From Flavobacterium amniphilum (GTDB lineage Bacteria; Bacteroidota; Bacteroidia; Flavobacteriales; Flavobacteriaceae), in contig NZ_JAMLJL010000011.1 in assembly GCF_023634845.1 (NCBI RefSeq), positions 1 through 64,000 of the forward strand: a stretch of DNA of 64,000 bases, read 5' to 3'. The notes beneath the pieces were generated by a model. That model was not told where the DNA came from. It ran no database searches and saw only the letters and a list, made by a program, of their open reading frames with translations. Position numbers and translations under genes: made by a program. Shown here one piece after another: positions 1 through 8,849 of this stretch; position 1 is the stretch's first letter; each line of letters starts with the position of its first letter.

Positions 1-2
1 AA

Positions 3-773
3 CGTACGTTCCATATCACCAAAGAAAAAAAGAAACACTTACGTGTTTTATTGGACAGACATAAGAAGGATGCTGCAAAGAGCCTTGTGTTGTCACAGAG
101 ACTTTTTGATCTGGATCCATCCGATTCGTTATCGTTTTTCGAATTGAAGAAAGCTTACCGTGCCAATGGGAAGTACTTTGAGTTGATCAAAGAGCGTCAG
201 AAGTTTGCCGATAAACATCCTTCGGTTTACAGTTATCTTGGAGTGGTGGACGCCATTGAAGAGGCGCACAGTAAAGGAAAAGTAACAGCCGAATCACTGA
301 ATAACGGTGTTTCAATCCTGAAAATGGTTTTGGACAACTACAATCTGGTAGACAAAACTGCAGTTGATGTGTTGGATAAGCTGGGTAAGCTGTATGTGGC
401 ACAACGAAATTATTCGGACGCGATAAAGATACTTGAGAATACTATTTCGATAGTAACAACTAATTCACCGTCTGTAGTAAACAAATTGATTTACCGTTAT
501 GCGAGCGTTTTATTGGCTTCGGGTAATTTGCAGAAAGCGAGAGAGGTATTGCAGATCGGACTTAAGGAAGGGGATGTTGCCACTACCAATCTTACCAAGT
601 TGAAAACCCTTTCAGATAAGAAGGAAAAGGAATCGTTCAAGCATAAAATTCCGCTATATCATCTTCTTTATAAAGTATACCACTCGGCAGGAGACAGGGA
701 ACAGAGCGGAAGGATTCTGATGCAACTCAAGTCATTCAACCCTTCGGATAAATTTGTTCAGGGGAGAAATTAA
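3..773 (+). CDS. TPR-type repeat protein, 3' part (start lies off the left edge)
   Basis: The reading frame is open from the first in-frame codon at base 3, so this is the C-terminal part of a longer gene; the TTG at 51 is probably internal. The visible protein is about 257 residues, mostly helical, with tetratricopeptide-like pairs of helices (for example around A-Q-R-N-Y-S-D-A-I-K-I-L-E-N and the following L-A-S-G-N-L-Q-K-A-R-E-V-L). TPR proteins act as scaffolds, so a partner-binding role is likely, but no specific function can be named. It ends 43 bases before the RHS toxin gene on the same strand and has no strong terminator after it, so the two may be co-transcribed. Confidence 0.75.
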   Translation, partial: RTFHITKEKKKHLRVLLDRHKKDAAKSLVLSQRLFDLDPSDSLSFFELKKAYRANGKYFELIKERQKFADKHPSVYSYLGVVDAIEEAHSKGKVTAESLNNGVSILKMVLDNYNLVDKTAVDVLDKLGKLYVAQRNYSDAIKILENTISIVTTNSPSVVNKLIYRYASVLLASGNLQKAREVLQIGLKEGDVATTNLTKLKTLSDKKEKESFKHKIPLYHLLYKVYHSAGDREQSGRILMQLKSFNPSDKFVQGRN

Positions 774-794
774 AAAAAACAGAAATTAACAATC

Positions 795-816
795 AACAAC
801 AAAAGACGTTGTTTTT
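795..816 (+). promoter_or_regulatory. Small hairpin abutting the RHS start codon
   Basis: AACAAC (795-800) and GTTGTT (808-813) can pair across a 7-base loop, followed by three T before the ATG at 817. It could be a weak terminator of the TPR gene or a leader structure that affects translation of the RHS gene. The stem is short and AT-rich, so this is tentative. Confidence 0.25.
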
Positions 817-3800
817 ATGATAAAAAAACTTTTACTAACAGGGTTATCCATTTTATGTTTCGGCCTTCACGCCCAAACTGTTCTTAATACACCCGTAACA
901 ACTTCGCAAACGGTTGTAGATCCGGTTTCGGTTACAATGCAATCCGGTTTCAGTGTTAATTCGAATCCTAACATTGTTTTTGCGGCAAAAACCGGGACAA
1001 CATCATCTAACAATCCTACAATTTGTAACCAGTATGGTAAAGTGGTGATTTCTGAGATTCATTTTGATACACATTATAATGAGCGTATTGAGGATAAGTA
1101 CCATTTTTTTGGGGAGTATATTGAATTGTTTAACTCATCGACATCTCCAGTTGACTTAACCGGTTGGATTATCAAGGATAACCATACGGAGTTTGTTCTT
1201 ACGGCTGATGCAGTAAACGGTAATTTTATTATACCTCCGGGAGGTCATAAAATTATTACTTATGGTGGATTCAGGTATTATGGGGCGATGTCTTATACTG
1301 ATCCCTGGCCAGGTACAGCCGGTGGAGCGCAAAGTGCGATTGGCGGGCGGGCTAAATTTGAAGAATTATTTCCTGATGTGTTGACAGCTAGCGGGTATAA
1401 TGCTGCAAATGATGTCATACTCCAGAACACAATGGTGCTGTTCAATCTGGAAGATAAAGTGTCAATTCACGCTCCAAACGGTAAACTAGTGGATCAGGTC
1501 ACTTATAGACAGGATCAGGTTAATAATAATCTGCATTTAGGTTATGATGATACTAATTGGGCTGTGATTGGTCCTTATTTGAGTAATGATGATGGTGGCG
1601 TTTTTAATGGTCCCATGGGAGGTATACCGGCCAGAGATCCAGTAACAGGAAATTATATTTTGGATGTTGACGGAAATCGTACATACAGTGGTATTGATAA
1701 CAATTTAAAGAAAGCTATTTACCGTTCAACAGTGGAAGGCTATTACACAGGAGGTTCAACGACTTTTGCCATTGCTACCGCTTCACCAGGAAGCAATCCA
1801 CAGATTGTTGTGCCTTTGATGCAGTTGGATCCTTACATGACTACTTTGACATTAACCAATCCTAATAATGATAATAATACTGAATCCATAGCATATGATA
1901 TCAAGGACGGAAGTATAATTGGTCACTCAAAAACGTATTTTGATGAATTAGGAAAACCAAAAGTATTTGTCAGTAAAGATTTTCAAACGAACCTGACTTG
2001 GGGAACAGAAATGGTTTATGATGATTTTGGCAGACAATGGAAACAGTCGTTTCCTACGCCGACATGTATGGGATTTGATAACATTAAATATCTTTCAGAT
2101 ACCACTTATAAATCACAGTTTTTAGATAAATATTACAGTGATAATAATGCTTATGAAACTCATCAGGCTACAGCTGAACAACCGTATTCTCAGATTAATT
2201 ATGATGACAGTCTGAATCCGGGGAATATTATTAATTTAGTTGGAGGTAATAAAATAGACAATGAATGGAAATCAAGTTATTCATATACGGTTCCTGCAGC
2301 GCAGGAGATGTATTATGCCTTTGGGTCCAGTCATTTTTACGATAACAGGGATGTCAATTATTATTGTGATATGCCTGGTAGCAGTAAAATATACCCTGAT
2401 TATGATGGATTAGGGTTAACTGCGTATAGGATTAAAGTAGTTACTTCAGATAATGATTTGGCACCTCTTCCTTATACAAATGCTGCTTCGCTTGACTACT
2501 TCGATATGAAAGCAAATTCACCCCTTGAAATAGGGAAAATTTACAAGGTTTTAAGATATGGTTATCCTACTTATGTGCAGATTTTAGAGCAAACAGGACC
2601 TTTCAGAAATACACAAAACCTTTGGCCGTCAATGAAAATTTTGGAAGGGAATTGGAGTACTTTTTCTGAAATTAGCCAAAGTATTTCCAACGATGCAGTC
2701 ATACAAGAGACACAGACGGTGTTAAATGATCCTAATAAAATTATTGCAGGATTAAAATGTGTTAAAAACATCATGGTGGATGCAAACGGAGTGGAAAATG
2801 TCTCTTTTACAGACAGCGATGGTAAAATTTTAGCAGCAGCAAGATCAGGTGGGACACAACAATATCCAGTGACTTCTTTAGTCGGGAAAGACGGTTTTGT
2901 GGATATACACTTGCCAAAAGGATGTGATGGTACACTTACATTTATAGGTGGCGCATCTTTGTATAAAGTATTTGATATGCGAAACGGTAATGTGCTGACA
3001 GCTGCTGAAAAAGCAAATTTAGTAGCCGGTGTTTACCGAGTGGAATTAATAAATGCCGCTGTGCAATCAAATTTGACGTATATCGATAAAACAACAGGTA
3101 GTATTGGAGTTGTGTCTGCCAATGGCAAAGGAGTAAATTATAAAGTAAATTATTATGATTATTCGCTAAATATTTATAATAATACAGGTCAGTTAATTAA
3201 AATTTTGCAACCTAACGGATATCAGCAGAACGCTACGATTGTTATGCAGCCTGCTCATATGCAACCTATGGCCACTGCTTTTATTACTACTTTTGCTTAT
3301 AATGGTCAGGGACAGGTTAAAGAAATGATAAGTCCCGATGAAGGAACTTATAAGTTTGCTTATCGTAATGACGGACAAATCCGTTATTCACAAAATTTGC
3401 TGCAATCCGATTCAAAAGTGTCATATACTAATTATGATGAGTTGGCACGACCTGTTGAAAGCGGTGTGATAACCGGCACCACGGGTATCTGGGTCCAGGC
3501 TTCAGTTGATCCTGATGGTGCTTTAATATCGACTCCTGGTCTTGCATTTTCAGAGCAAACCGGGACGATTTATGATTATCCTGAAAATAATACAACCTCA
3601 GTTGCAATTCCGTCAAGTCTGACATTAGCTAATGTGCTTGCTGCAGAGGGAATTAATACAGTAAACTATCTTCAGGAAAATCTTTATGGTAATATCGCAA
3701 TTACTTTCGGTAAGAATGGTTCAACCATTAATGCAGTGAGTTGGTATAGTTATGACGCCTATGGGAGGGTGAATTGGATCGTACAATATGCAGAAGGATT

Positions 3801-5946
3801 GGGAGCGAAAACCATTCATTATGAATACGATTATAAAGGAAACGTAAATAAAGTAATCTACCAAAAAGATAAAGCAACAGAGCTTTTTGTACACCGCTAT
3901 ACTTATGATTTAAATAATATACTGGTTAAAGTGGAGACTTCTACAGATAATACGGCATTTATTACACATGCGGATTATGAATATTATGTTTCAGGTGAGT
4001 TAAAAAGAGTAAATATTGCCCAAGGGACTCAAGGATTGGATTATGTATATACTTTAGAGGGGCAACTCAAGAGTATTAATCATCCAAGTTTAGAGCAAGC
4101 CAAAGATCCGGGACATGATGGGAATGATGTATTTGGGGTGATGTTAGATTATCATAATGGAGACTATCAAAGAGCTAATACCAATATAGGATCTTCATCA
4201 ACTATTGCTGGAGTAAATCAGGATTTTAACGGTAATGTCAAGGCGGTACGTTGGTCAAATAAGAATGATATTGTGGGAGGAGTGGCTAACCAGAGAGCAT
4301 ATATGTATAATTATAACCGAAATGGATGGTTAGCTGATGCGACCTTTGGGACTACTAACAACGCAGGGGTTATAACTACTTCCGGGATGTTTAAAGAAGG
4401 AGCAATAACCTATGATGCTAATGGTAATATTAAGAGTTTACAACGAACCAATGAAACGGGACTGATGATTGATAATCTTGCTTATGATTATACCACTAAA
4501 AACCAATTGAGCAGGGTAAACGATATGGTAGCTTCAAACGTTGTGTCTTATGATGTTGATTCACAGTCGCCTAATAATTATGAGTATAATGCCATAGGAC
4601 AATTGTGGAAAAACAACGCTGAAGGATTGGAGTATTTTTATAATTCAGAGGGATTGACTACCGAAGTTAGAAAGGGTGGTAATACAATAGTGAAGTTTTT
4701 TTACAATGAGCACGGTTATCGTATCAGTAAGGAGTCATACAACATAAGTGGGGTGCACCTGTACACAGATTATTATGTACTCGATGTTGGAGGGAATGTT
4801 ATGGCAATTTATAATAAACCGGCTGGGGGTATTATTAAACAAAAAGAATTGTCAATTTATGGTTTGTCGCGTTTAGCTATATATACTAAAGCACCTTTGC
4901 CAATTAATGATTATATTACTTATGAAATTGCTGATCACTTAGGGAATGTTCGTGCAGTGATTAAAAAAATAATTAACAATCCAGTTGTAGCTATATTTAC
5001 GTCTGATTATTATCCTTTTGGAGAAAAATTACCTTCAAGGGATAACATGACAAATGAGTACCGTTATGCATTTCAAGGACAGGAACTTGATGGAGGAACC
5101 GGAATGGAAGCTTTTCAATTGCGTTTGTGGGATGGAAGAATTGGAAGATGGTTGAATCCTGACCCCTATAGTGAGTTTTTCTCACCTTATTTAGGTATGG
5201 GTAATAATCCCATAAATCTTGTCGATCCAGATGGAGGAGCAGTCGGAGGTCCAGAATTTCCATCAAATCCTGAGAAAGGGCAAATTTATAGCCATTGTAA
5301 TGAAGGAACTACTTGGACTTACGAGTTTGATGGGAAAAGTTGGATCGGGATTGGAGCTTACTCTGTTATTGAGGAGGTTGTCATTAAATCTGGGCCGACA
5401 ACCAGTGGTTGGTCAAGATTTACGGGAGGTTTACAAATGATTGGGGGAGTTGCTGAAATAGTTGTTGGTGGTGTTGGTGGAATTTTGACAGCAGAAACAG
5501 GTGTTGGAGCTGCTGTAGGCTATGCGGTTTTTATGAATGGAATCGATAATGCCGTTACGGGAGCAAAACAATTGTGGACAGGTCGTGATCAAGATACATA
5601 TTTGCACAAAGGAACTTATGCTACAGCAAAATTTGCTGGAGCCAGTAATGAAACTGCTGAGAACATTGCTACCGGGGCAGACATTGCAACGATTGCTTTG
5701 GGAGGAGGAAGTTCACTTAAAAATGCAAAAAAATTAAAGCCTATGTTGGATTTTAGTAAAATGAAACATGGGAAATGGCAAGTCGGTTTAAGGGCAATTA
5801 ATACAAAAAAGCATTTTAGAATAGAAAGACATTTGGTGCAAGCTAGAAATGGAAAATTATTAAGAACTCATTTTAACTATGGAGTGAATGGTGCTAAGCA
5901 CTTTTTTATTAGGAATGCAAAAGAATTAAAACAATATGCTAAATAG
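817..5946 (+). CDS. RHS-repeat polymorphic toxin with N-terminal lamin-tail domain
   Basis: A 1709-residue exported protein. Residues 1-19 form a signal peptide ending H-A-Q. About residues 76-160 form a lamin-tail domain (ISEIHF, EYIELFN, DLTGWII, GGHKIITYGG), a beta-sandwich often found on secreted Bacteroidota proteins. From about 770 to 1450 there are YD/RHS repeats that build the RHS shell. The conserved RHS core follows (DHLGNVRA, YPFGE, RIGRWLNPDP, GMGNNPINLVDPDGG, with the DPDG at about 1470-1473). The last ~236 residues are the variable toxin tip: a Gly/Ala-rich pre-toxin stretch, then about 70 basic, His-containing residues (KHFRIERH, THFNYG, KHFFI). I do not recognise the activity; a nuclease is only a guess. 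It overlaps the next gene, its likely immunity gene, by 11 bases. Confidence 0.9.
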   Translation: MIKKLLLTGLSILCFGLHAQTVLNTPVTTSQTVVDPVSVTMQSGFSVNSNPNIVFAAKTGTTSSNNPTICNQYGKVVISEIHFDTHYNERIEDKYHFFGEYIELFNSSTSPVDLTGWIIKDNHTEFVLTADAVNGNFIIPPGGHKIITYGGFRYYGAMSYTDPWPGTAGGAQSAIGGRAKFEELFPDVLTASGYNAANDVILQNTMVLFNLEDKVSIHAPNGKLVDQVTYRQDQVNNNLHLGYDDTNWAVIGPYLSNDDGGVFNGPMGGIPARDPVTGNYILDVDGNRTYSGIDNNLKKAIYRSTVEGYYTGGSTTFAIATASPGSNPQIVVPLMQLDPYMTTLTLTNPNNDNNTESIAYDIKDGSIIGHSKTYFDELGKPKVFVSKDFQTNLTWGTEMVYDDFGRQWKQSFPTPTCMGFDNIKYLSDTTYKSQFLDKYYSDNNAYETHQATAEQPYSQINYDDSLNPGNIINLVGGNKIDNEWKSSYSYTVPAAQEMYYAFGSSHFYDNRDVNYYCDMPGSSKIYPDYDGLGLTAYRIKVVTSDNDLAPLPYTNAASLDYFDMKANSPLEIGKIYKVLRYGYPTYVQILEQTGPFRNTQNLWPSMKILEGNWSTFSEISQSISNDAVIQETQTVLNDPNKIIAGLKCVKNIMVDANGVENVSFTDSDGKILAAARSGGTQQYPVTSLVGKDGFVDIHLPKGCDGTLTFIGGASLYKVFDMRNGNVLTAAEKANLVAGVYRVELINAAVQSNLTYIDKTTGSIGVVSANGKGVNYKVNYYDYSLNIYNNTGQLIKILQPNGYQQNATIVMQPAHMQPMATAFITTFAYNGQGQVKEMISPDEGTYKFAYRNDGQIRYSQNLLQSDSKVSYTNYDELARPVESGVITGTTGIWVQASVDPDGALISTPGLAFSEQTGTIYDYPENNTTSVAIPSSLTLANVLAAEGINTVNYLQENLYGNIAITFGKNGSTINAVSWYSYDAYGRVNWIVQYAEGLGAKTIHYEYDYKGNVNKVIYQKDKATELFVHRYTYDLNNILVKVETSTDNTAFITHADYEYYVSGELKRVNIAQGTQGLDYVYTLEGQLKSINHPSLEQAKDPGHDGNDVFGVMLDYHNGDYQRANTNIGSSSTIAGVNQDFNGNVKAVRWSNKNDIVGGVANQRAYMYNYNRNGWLADATFGTTNNAGVITTSGMFKEGAITYDANGNIKSLQRTNETGLMIDNLAYDYTTKNQLSRVNDMVASNVVSYDVDSQSPNNYEYNAIGQLWKNNAEGLEYFYNSEGLTTEVRKGGNTIVKFFYNEHGYRISKESYNISGVHLYTDYYVLDVGGNVMAIYNKPAGGIIKQKELSIYGLSRLAIYTKAPLPINDYITYEIADHLGNVRAVIKKIINNPVVAIFTSDYYPFGEKLPSRDNMTNEYRYAFQGQELDGGTGMEAFQLRLWDGRIGRWLNPDPYSEFFSPYLGMGNNPINLVDPDGGAVGGPEFPSNPEKGQIYSHCNEGTTWTYEFDGKSWIGIGAYSVIEEVVIKSGPTTSGWSRFTGGLQMIGGVAEIVVGGVGGILTAETGVGAAVGYAVFMNGIDNAVTGAKQLWTGRDQDTYLHKGTYATAKFAGASNETAENIATGADIATIALGGGSSLKNAKKLKPMLDFSKMKHGKWQVGLRAINTKKHFRIERHLVQARNGKLLRTHFNYGVNGAKHFFIRNAKELKQYAK

Positions 5947-6385
5947 TGATTTTATAAAACAAATTGAACCTGAATTAGGGACAAATTTTGTATTGGAATT
6001 GATGCATAATTGCTTTTTGAATTTTAAGGAAAATTTAGATTACAATTTAGAAGTCTATAAGAATTCTTTATCTATAGATATTAAAAATGAATATAATAAA
6101 TACCTTTTTATTGATTTGTCAAATAAATCATTGGAAATAAGATTTGATTTTTCTGAATTATTAATATTTATAGATGAAGTTGATTGTGAGATTGTTGCTA
6201 AATTATTAAATGATTTTTTTAAAGGTAATTATATTTTGAAGACAGCTGTTAAAAATGAATTAATAGTAAGTCAGGAAATCTTATTTATTGATGAGGATCT
6301 GTCTCAATTTAATAGGGTAGATATATATGGTAATCAAAAAGCCGATGAAATATCTCAAAAAAGAGGTTATAATTGGTTTAATTAG
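5936..6385 (+). CDS. Probable cognate immunity protein of the upstream RHS toxin
   Basis: 149 residues, acidic, no signal peptide and no membrane segment, so it should stay in the cytosol. The family is not recognised. The call rests on position: the ATG at 5936 lies inside the last codons of the RHS gene (ATG and the RHS TAG overlap by 11 bases), giving translational coupling, which is typical for polymorphic toxin/immunity pairs. The gene is visibly more AT-rich than its neighbours, as is common for tip/immunity cassettes acquired by transfer. A cytosolic immunity protein implies a toxin that acts in the cytosol. Confidence 0.7.
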   Translation: MLNSDFIKQIEPELGTNFVLELMHNCFLNFKENLDYNLEVYKNSLSIDIKNEYNKYLFIDLSNKSLEIRFDFSELLIFIDEVDCEIVAKLLNDFFKGNYILKTAVKNELIVSQEILFIDEDLSQFNRVDIYGNQKADEISQKRGYNWFN

Positions 6386-6599
6386 TCTGAATATTTGTTT
6401 TCAAGAATATTTGAATCTCCTGGGATAAGAAATATTTTCTCATGGTAGTTCGCTGTTTTCAGATCTTGATTTGTTTAACTCTTTGTTATTGTATAGTGCA
6501 TACTATTTGAAAAGAAGCGACTTCAACTAAATTACAAAAGCTGTTTAGTTCTGTAGCAAATTACTCTTAGCTGTAAAAGATATAACATAAAATGTATCG

Positions 6600-6628
6600 T
6601 TGTATTCAACCTCGAACCGATAGTTTTG
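6600..6628 (+). promoter_or_regulatory. Promoter of the lipoprotein/pseudopilus operon
   Basis: TTG at 6600-6602, an 18-base spacer and TAGTTTTG at 6621-6628 match the Bacteroidota -33/-7 consensus. Transcription would begin near 6635, downstream of the in-frame ATG at 6592, so the ATG at 6673 is the better start of the first gene. The ~210 bases between the immunity gene and this promoter hold nothing else I recognise. Confidence 0.65.
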
Positions 6629-6672
6629 CGTTATCCCTTTTAATCCGTACTTTTACACCCAAATTTTTAAAA

Positions 6673-7401
6673 ATGAAAAAAATAACATCCGGTTTGCTTC
6701 TTGTATTCCTGATTGCCTGCCAGTCAGTTAAAATTAATAAGGAGAATTACGATGTAAGCAATAGCATTGTTGAACTGGGAAGTATCGGTTCTGTTAAATC
6801 GTCATTTACCAAAAACACATTTGAAAGTAACGCATTTCCTGTATTGGAAAATAAAATCCGTTTGACGGTCGAAATAGTTCCTTTTTCAAAAAAGACAGCC
6901 AAAAGTTATTTTAAGAAAAACAAGTACAATCAAAATGCTGCAAAACTGAACTACGTTGACAGTTTAGACGTAAAACCGGAAATGATGGTTCTTAAAATTG
7001 CCGACAAGTTGGGTTATGTGACCGAGCTTAACGAATCTTACAATGAAAAGATTTTTAACCTGCTTTCTAATTCTTCAGACTTCAGGGTGGTTTCTTCGGT
7101 TGCGGTTTTTCCTTCCAATGAGGAGTTAATGAAAATTAAACAGTCAGATGCTTATTATCTGGTTAACAATCAGGATAAAAAATATACTGTCGCTTTGTAT
7201 AATGAAGGTAAAAAGACCGGAACACTTGAATTGAAACCGGAGCGTATTTTAGGGTATCAGTCGGGGTCGTTTTGCTGGTCATCGAATGCGAAAGGGAAGT
7301 GGTATGTTGCTGATATGGTGAATTCCGGAAGTTCATGCCAAGGGAAGAGCTTTTCCAAAATCAAGGAAGATAAAAGAGAAGAAAGTTTATTTAAAATGTA
7401 A
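6673..7401 (+). CDS. Lipoprotein of unknown function, first gene of the pseudopilus operon
   Basis: 242 residues. Start chosen at 6673 because it opens directly with a lipoprotein signal (MKKITSGLLLVFLIAC, lipid-bearing Cys at residue 16) and lies after the promoter; the upstream ATG at 6592 would precede the promoter. No domain is recognised. The mature part has many Lys and Ser and a late Cys pair (SGSFCWSS and SGSSCQGK) that could form a disulfide. Its TAA overlaps the next gene's ATG (TAATG), so it belongs to the operon running to gspF. A role in the secretion/pilus-like apparatus is inferred from context only. Confidence 0.6.
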   Translation: MKKITSGLLLVFLIACQSVKINKENYDVSNSIVELGSIGSVKSSFTKNTFESNAFPVLENKIRLTVEIVPFSKKTAKSYFKKNKYNQNAAKLNYVDSLDVKPEMMVLKIADKLGYVTELNESYNEKIFNLLSNSSDFRVVSSVAVFPSNEELMKIKQSDAYYLVNNQDKKYTVALYNEGKKTGTLELKPERILGYQSGSFCWSSNAKGKWYVADMVNSGSSCQGKSFSKIKEDKREESLFKM

Positions 7402-8339
7402 TGAAGATGAAAGAAAAAGTGATTCTCAGATTATTAGCTTTTTTAGCTTCTTTCTTTTTTTTGTCATGCGAAGAAATCTTATTGGAAGATGATATTTCAG
7501 AAGAAGAAATCATCTTGGTGGCACCACAAGATAATGCACAGTTTAATACGACAACCGTGAATTTGAATTGGGAAGCTGTTCAATATGCCAAAAAGTATCA
7601 TATCCAGATTGCAAAGCCTAATTTTGATGCTCCTTCCCAAATTTTGGTCGATACCGAAGTTACAACACTTTCTTATACAGCCCAATTGAATATCGGCACC
7701 TATCAATGGCGGGTTCAGGCAATTAGCGGAAGTACGTCAACACTATATAAAACGAGAACGATTACAATTGCCAATAACAGTAATTTTCAGGACAATGTAG
7801 TAATGTTGACTTCACCGGTAAATAATTTTATTACCAAAACACCTACACAAAATCTTACCTGGCAGTCTGTGATTGGTGCAACGAATTATCAATTACAGAT
7901 TTATGATAATACGAATACAATTGTTACCAACCAGAATTTAAATGCTACTAATTTTAATTATTCTTTTCCGGACGGAAGTTTTACCTGGCGGGTAAGAGCA
8001 AGTAATGGCTCTGAAAATACTTTGTACAGTTCTAATTCAATATTAGTGGATACTACAGTTCCTAATATTCCGACTTTAATTTCACCTGCAAATTCAAGTA
8101 CATCGGGAACCAGTGTTGTATTTACATGGTCCAGAACAAATATATCGGGTAGTACGGAGTATGATAAGATATACATTTATAAAAATGTTTCTTTGACTGA
8201 TTTGCATTCTGAAACCCAAGCAACCAGCGGGTATAATACTACCTTAACCCCGGGGACTTATTATTGGTTTGTTAAAGGATTCGATGTAGCAGGAAATGAA
8301 GGGAACCGTAGTTCTGTTTATACTTTAATCATCAATTAA
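7401..8339 (+). CDS. Lipoprotein with repeated fibronectin-like domains
   Basis: 312 residues. A lipoprotein signal (LASFFFLSC, Cys about residue 23) is followed by an acidic stretch and three beta-sandwich repeats of about 90 residues, each starting with a pattern such as L-V-A-P-Q-D-N-A, L-T-S-P-V-N-N or L-I-S-P-A-N-S, and each carrying a central Trp and a Y-x-W-x-V-(R/K)-(A/G) strand (TYQWRVQA, SFTWRVRA, TYYWFVKG). This is the Fn3/Ig-like architecture common in Bacteroidota surface lipoproteins. It overlaps the preceding gene by one base and is 2 bases from the PilP-like gene. It could be a surface-facing or pilus-associated adhesin; the function is not shown by sequence. Confidence 0.7.
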   Translation: MKMKEKVILRLLAFLASFFFLSCEEILLEDDISEEEIILVAPQDNAQFNTTTVNLNWEAVQYAKKYHIQIAKPNFDAPSQILVDTEVTTLSYTAQLNIGTYQWRVQAISGSTSTLYKTRTITIANNSNFQDNVVMLTSPVNNFITKTPTQNLTWQSVIGATNYQLQIYDNTNTIVTNQNLNATNFNYSFPDGSFTWRVRASNGSENTLYSSNSILVDTTVPNIPTLISPANSSTSGTSVVFTWSRTNISGSTEYDKIYIYKNVSLTDLHSETQATSGYNTTLTPGTYYWFVKGFDVAGNEGNRSSVYTLIIN

Positions 8340-8341
8340 GT

Positions 8342-8848
8342 ATGAAGAGCAAGAAAAGCATTTATCTATTGTTGCCTCTGGTACTGGGTATCTGGGGAGC
8401 GGTGTTATATCAATTCTTTTCATTCAGTGGGGAAGAAGAACAATTGGAATCGGGACCATCTGAAATGGCTAATCTATCACCTTTAAAGACCTTTGCCGTA
8501 GATACTGCAGAAATTGATGTTAATTTCCGGGATCCTTTTTTGGGAGGGACTTATCAACCGGTAACGGGTAATAGTATATCAGGTAATTCACTAAAAGTTA
8601 AAAGGATAAAAAAAGAAAAACCGGTAGTTAAAATAAAAGAGCCATTGGTTTGGCCTGATATCAAGTATAAGGGAATTGTGTCTGACACAAAGAATAAGAA
8701 CAAAGTCTTTATGCTTGTTATTAATGGACGGACTTATTTGATGAAAATCGGCTCTACCGAAAGTGAAGTTACTTTAATGGATGGAGATCGTGAAACCATT
8801 GATGTAAAGTATAAAAAAGAAGTCAATCTGATCCTGATTGAAGAGTAA
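8342..8848 (+). CDS. PilP/GspC-like periplasmic assembly protein
   Basis: 168 residues: a short cytoplasmic start, one N-terminal membrane segment (about 7-27), a linker, an R-D-P-F motif near residue 63 (N-F-R-D-P-F-L-G), a basic Lys-rich linker, and a C-terminal beta domain (IKYKGIVSD, KVFMLVINGRTYLMKIG). A bitopic anchor, R-D-P-F and a small beta domain are the layout of PilP and GspC, which link the inner-membrane platform to the secretin. The similarity is structural pattern rather than clear identity. Its neighbours (pseudopilins and GspF) support the assignment. It ends one base before the GspK-like ATG. Confidence 0.6.
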   Translation: MKSKKSIYLLLPLVLGIWGAVLYQFFSFSGEEEQLESGPSEMANLSPLKTFAVDTAEIDVNFRDPFLGGTYQPVTGNSISGNSLKVKRIKKEKPVVKIKEPLVWPDIKYKGIVSDTKNKNKVFMLVINGRTYLMKIGSTESEVTLMDGDRETIDVKYKKEVNLILIEE

Positions 8849-8849
8849 A

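Noticed and set aside
2571..2774. Minus-strand open frames inside the first RHS gene (also at 3193, 3428 and 4997)
   Set aside because: They lie entirely antisense to a strong coding gene, have no promoter and encode no recognisable protein.
6592..6672. Upstream ATG for the first lipoprotein
   Set aside because: It lies before the promoter at 6600-6628 and would bury the lipoprotein signal behind 27 non-hydrophobic residues.
8838..8849. TTG start for the GspK-like protein
   Set aside because: It lies inside the previous gene and the ATG at 8850 gives a normal pseudopilin N-terminus.
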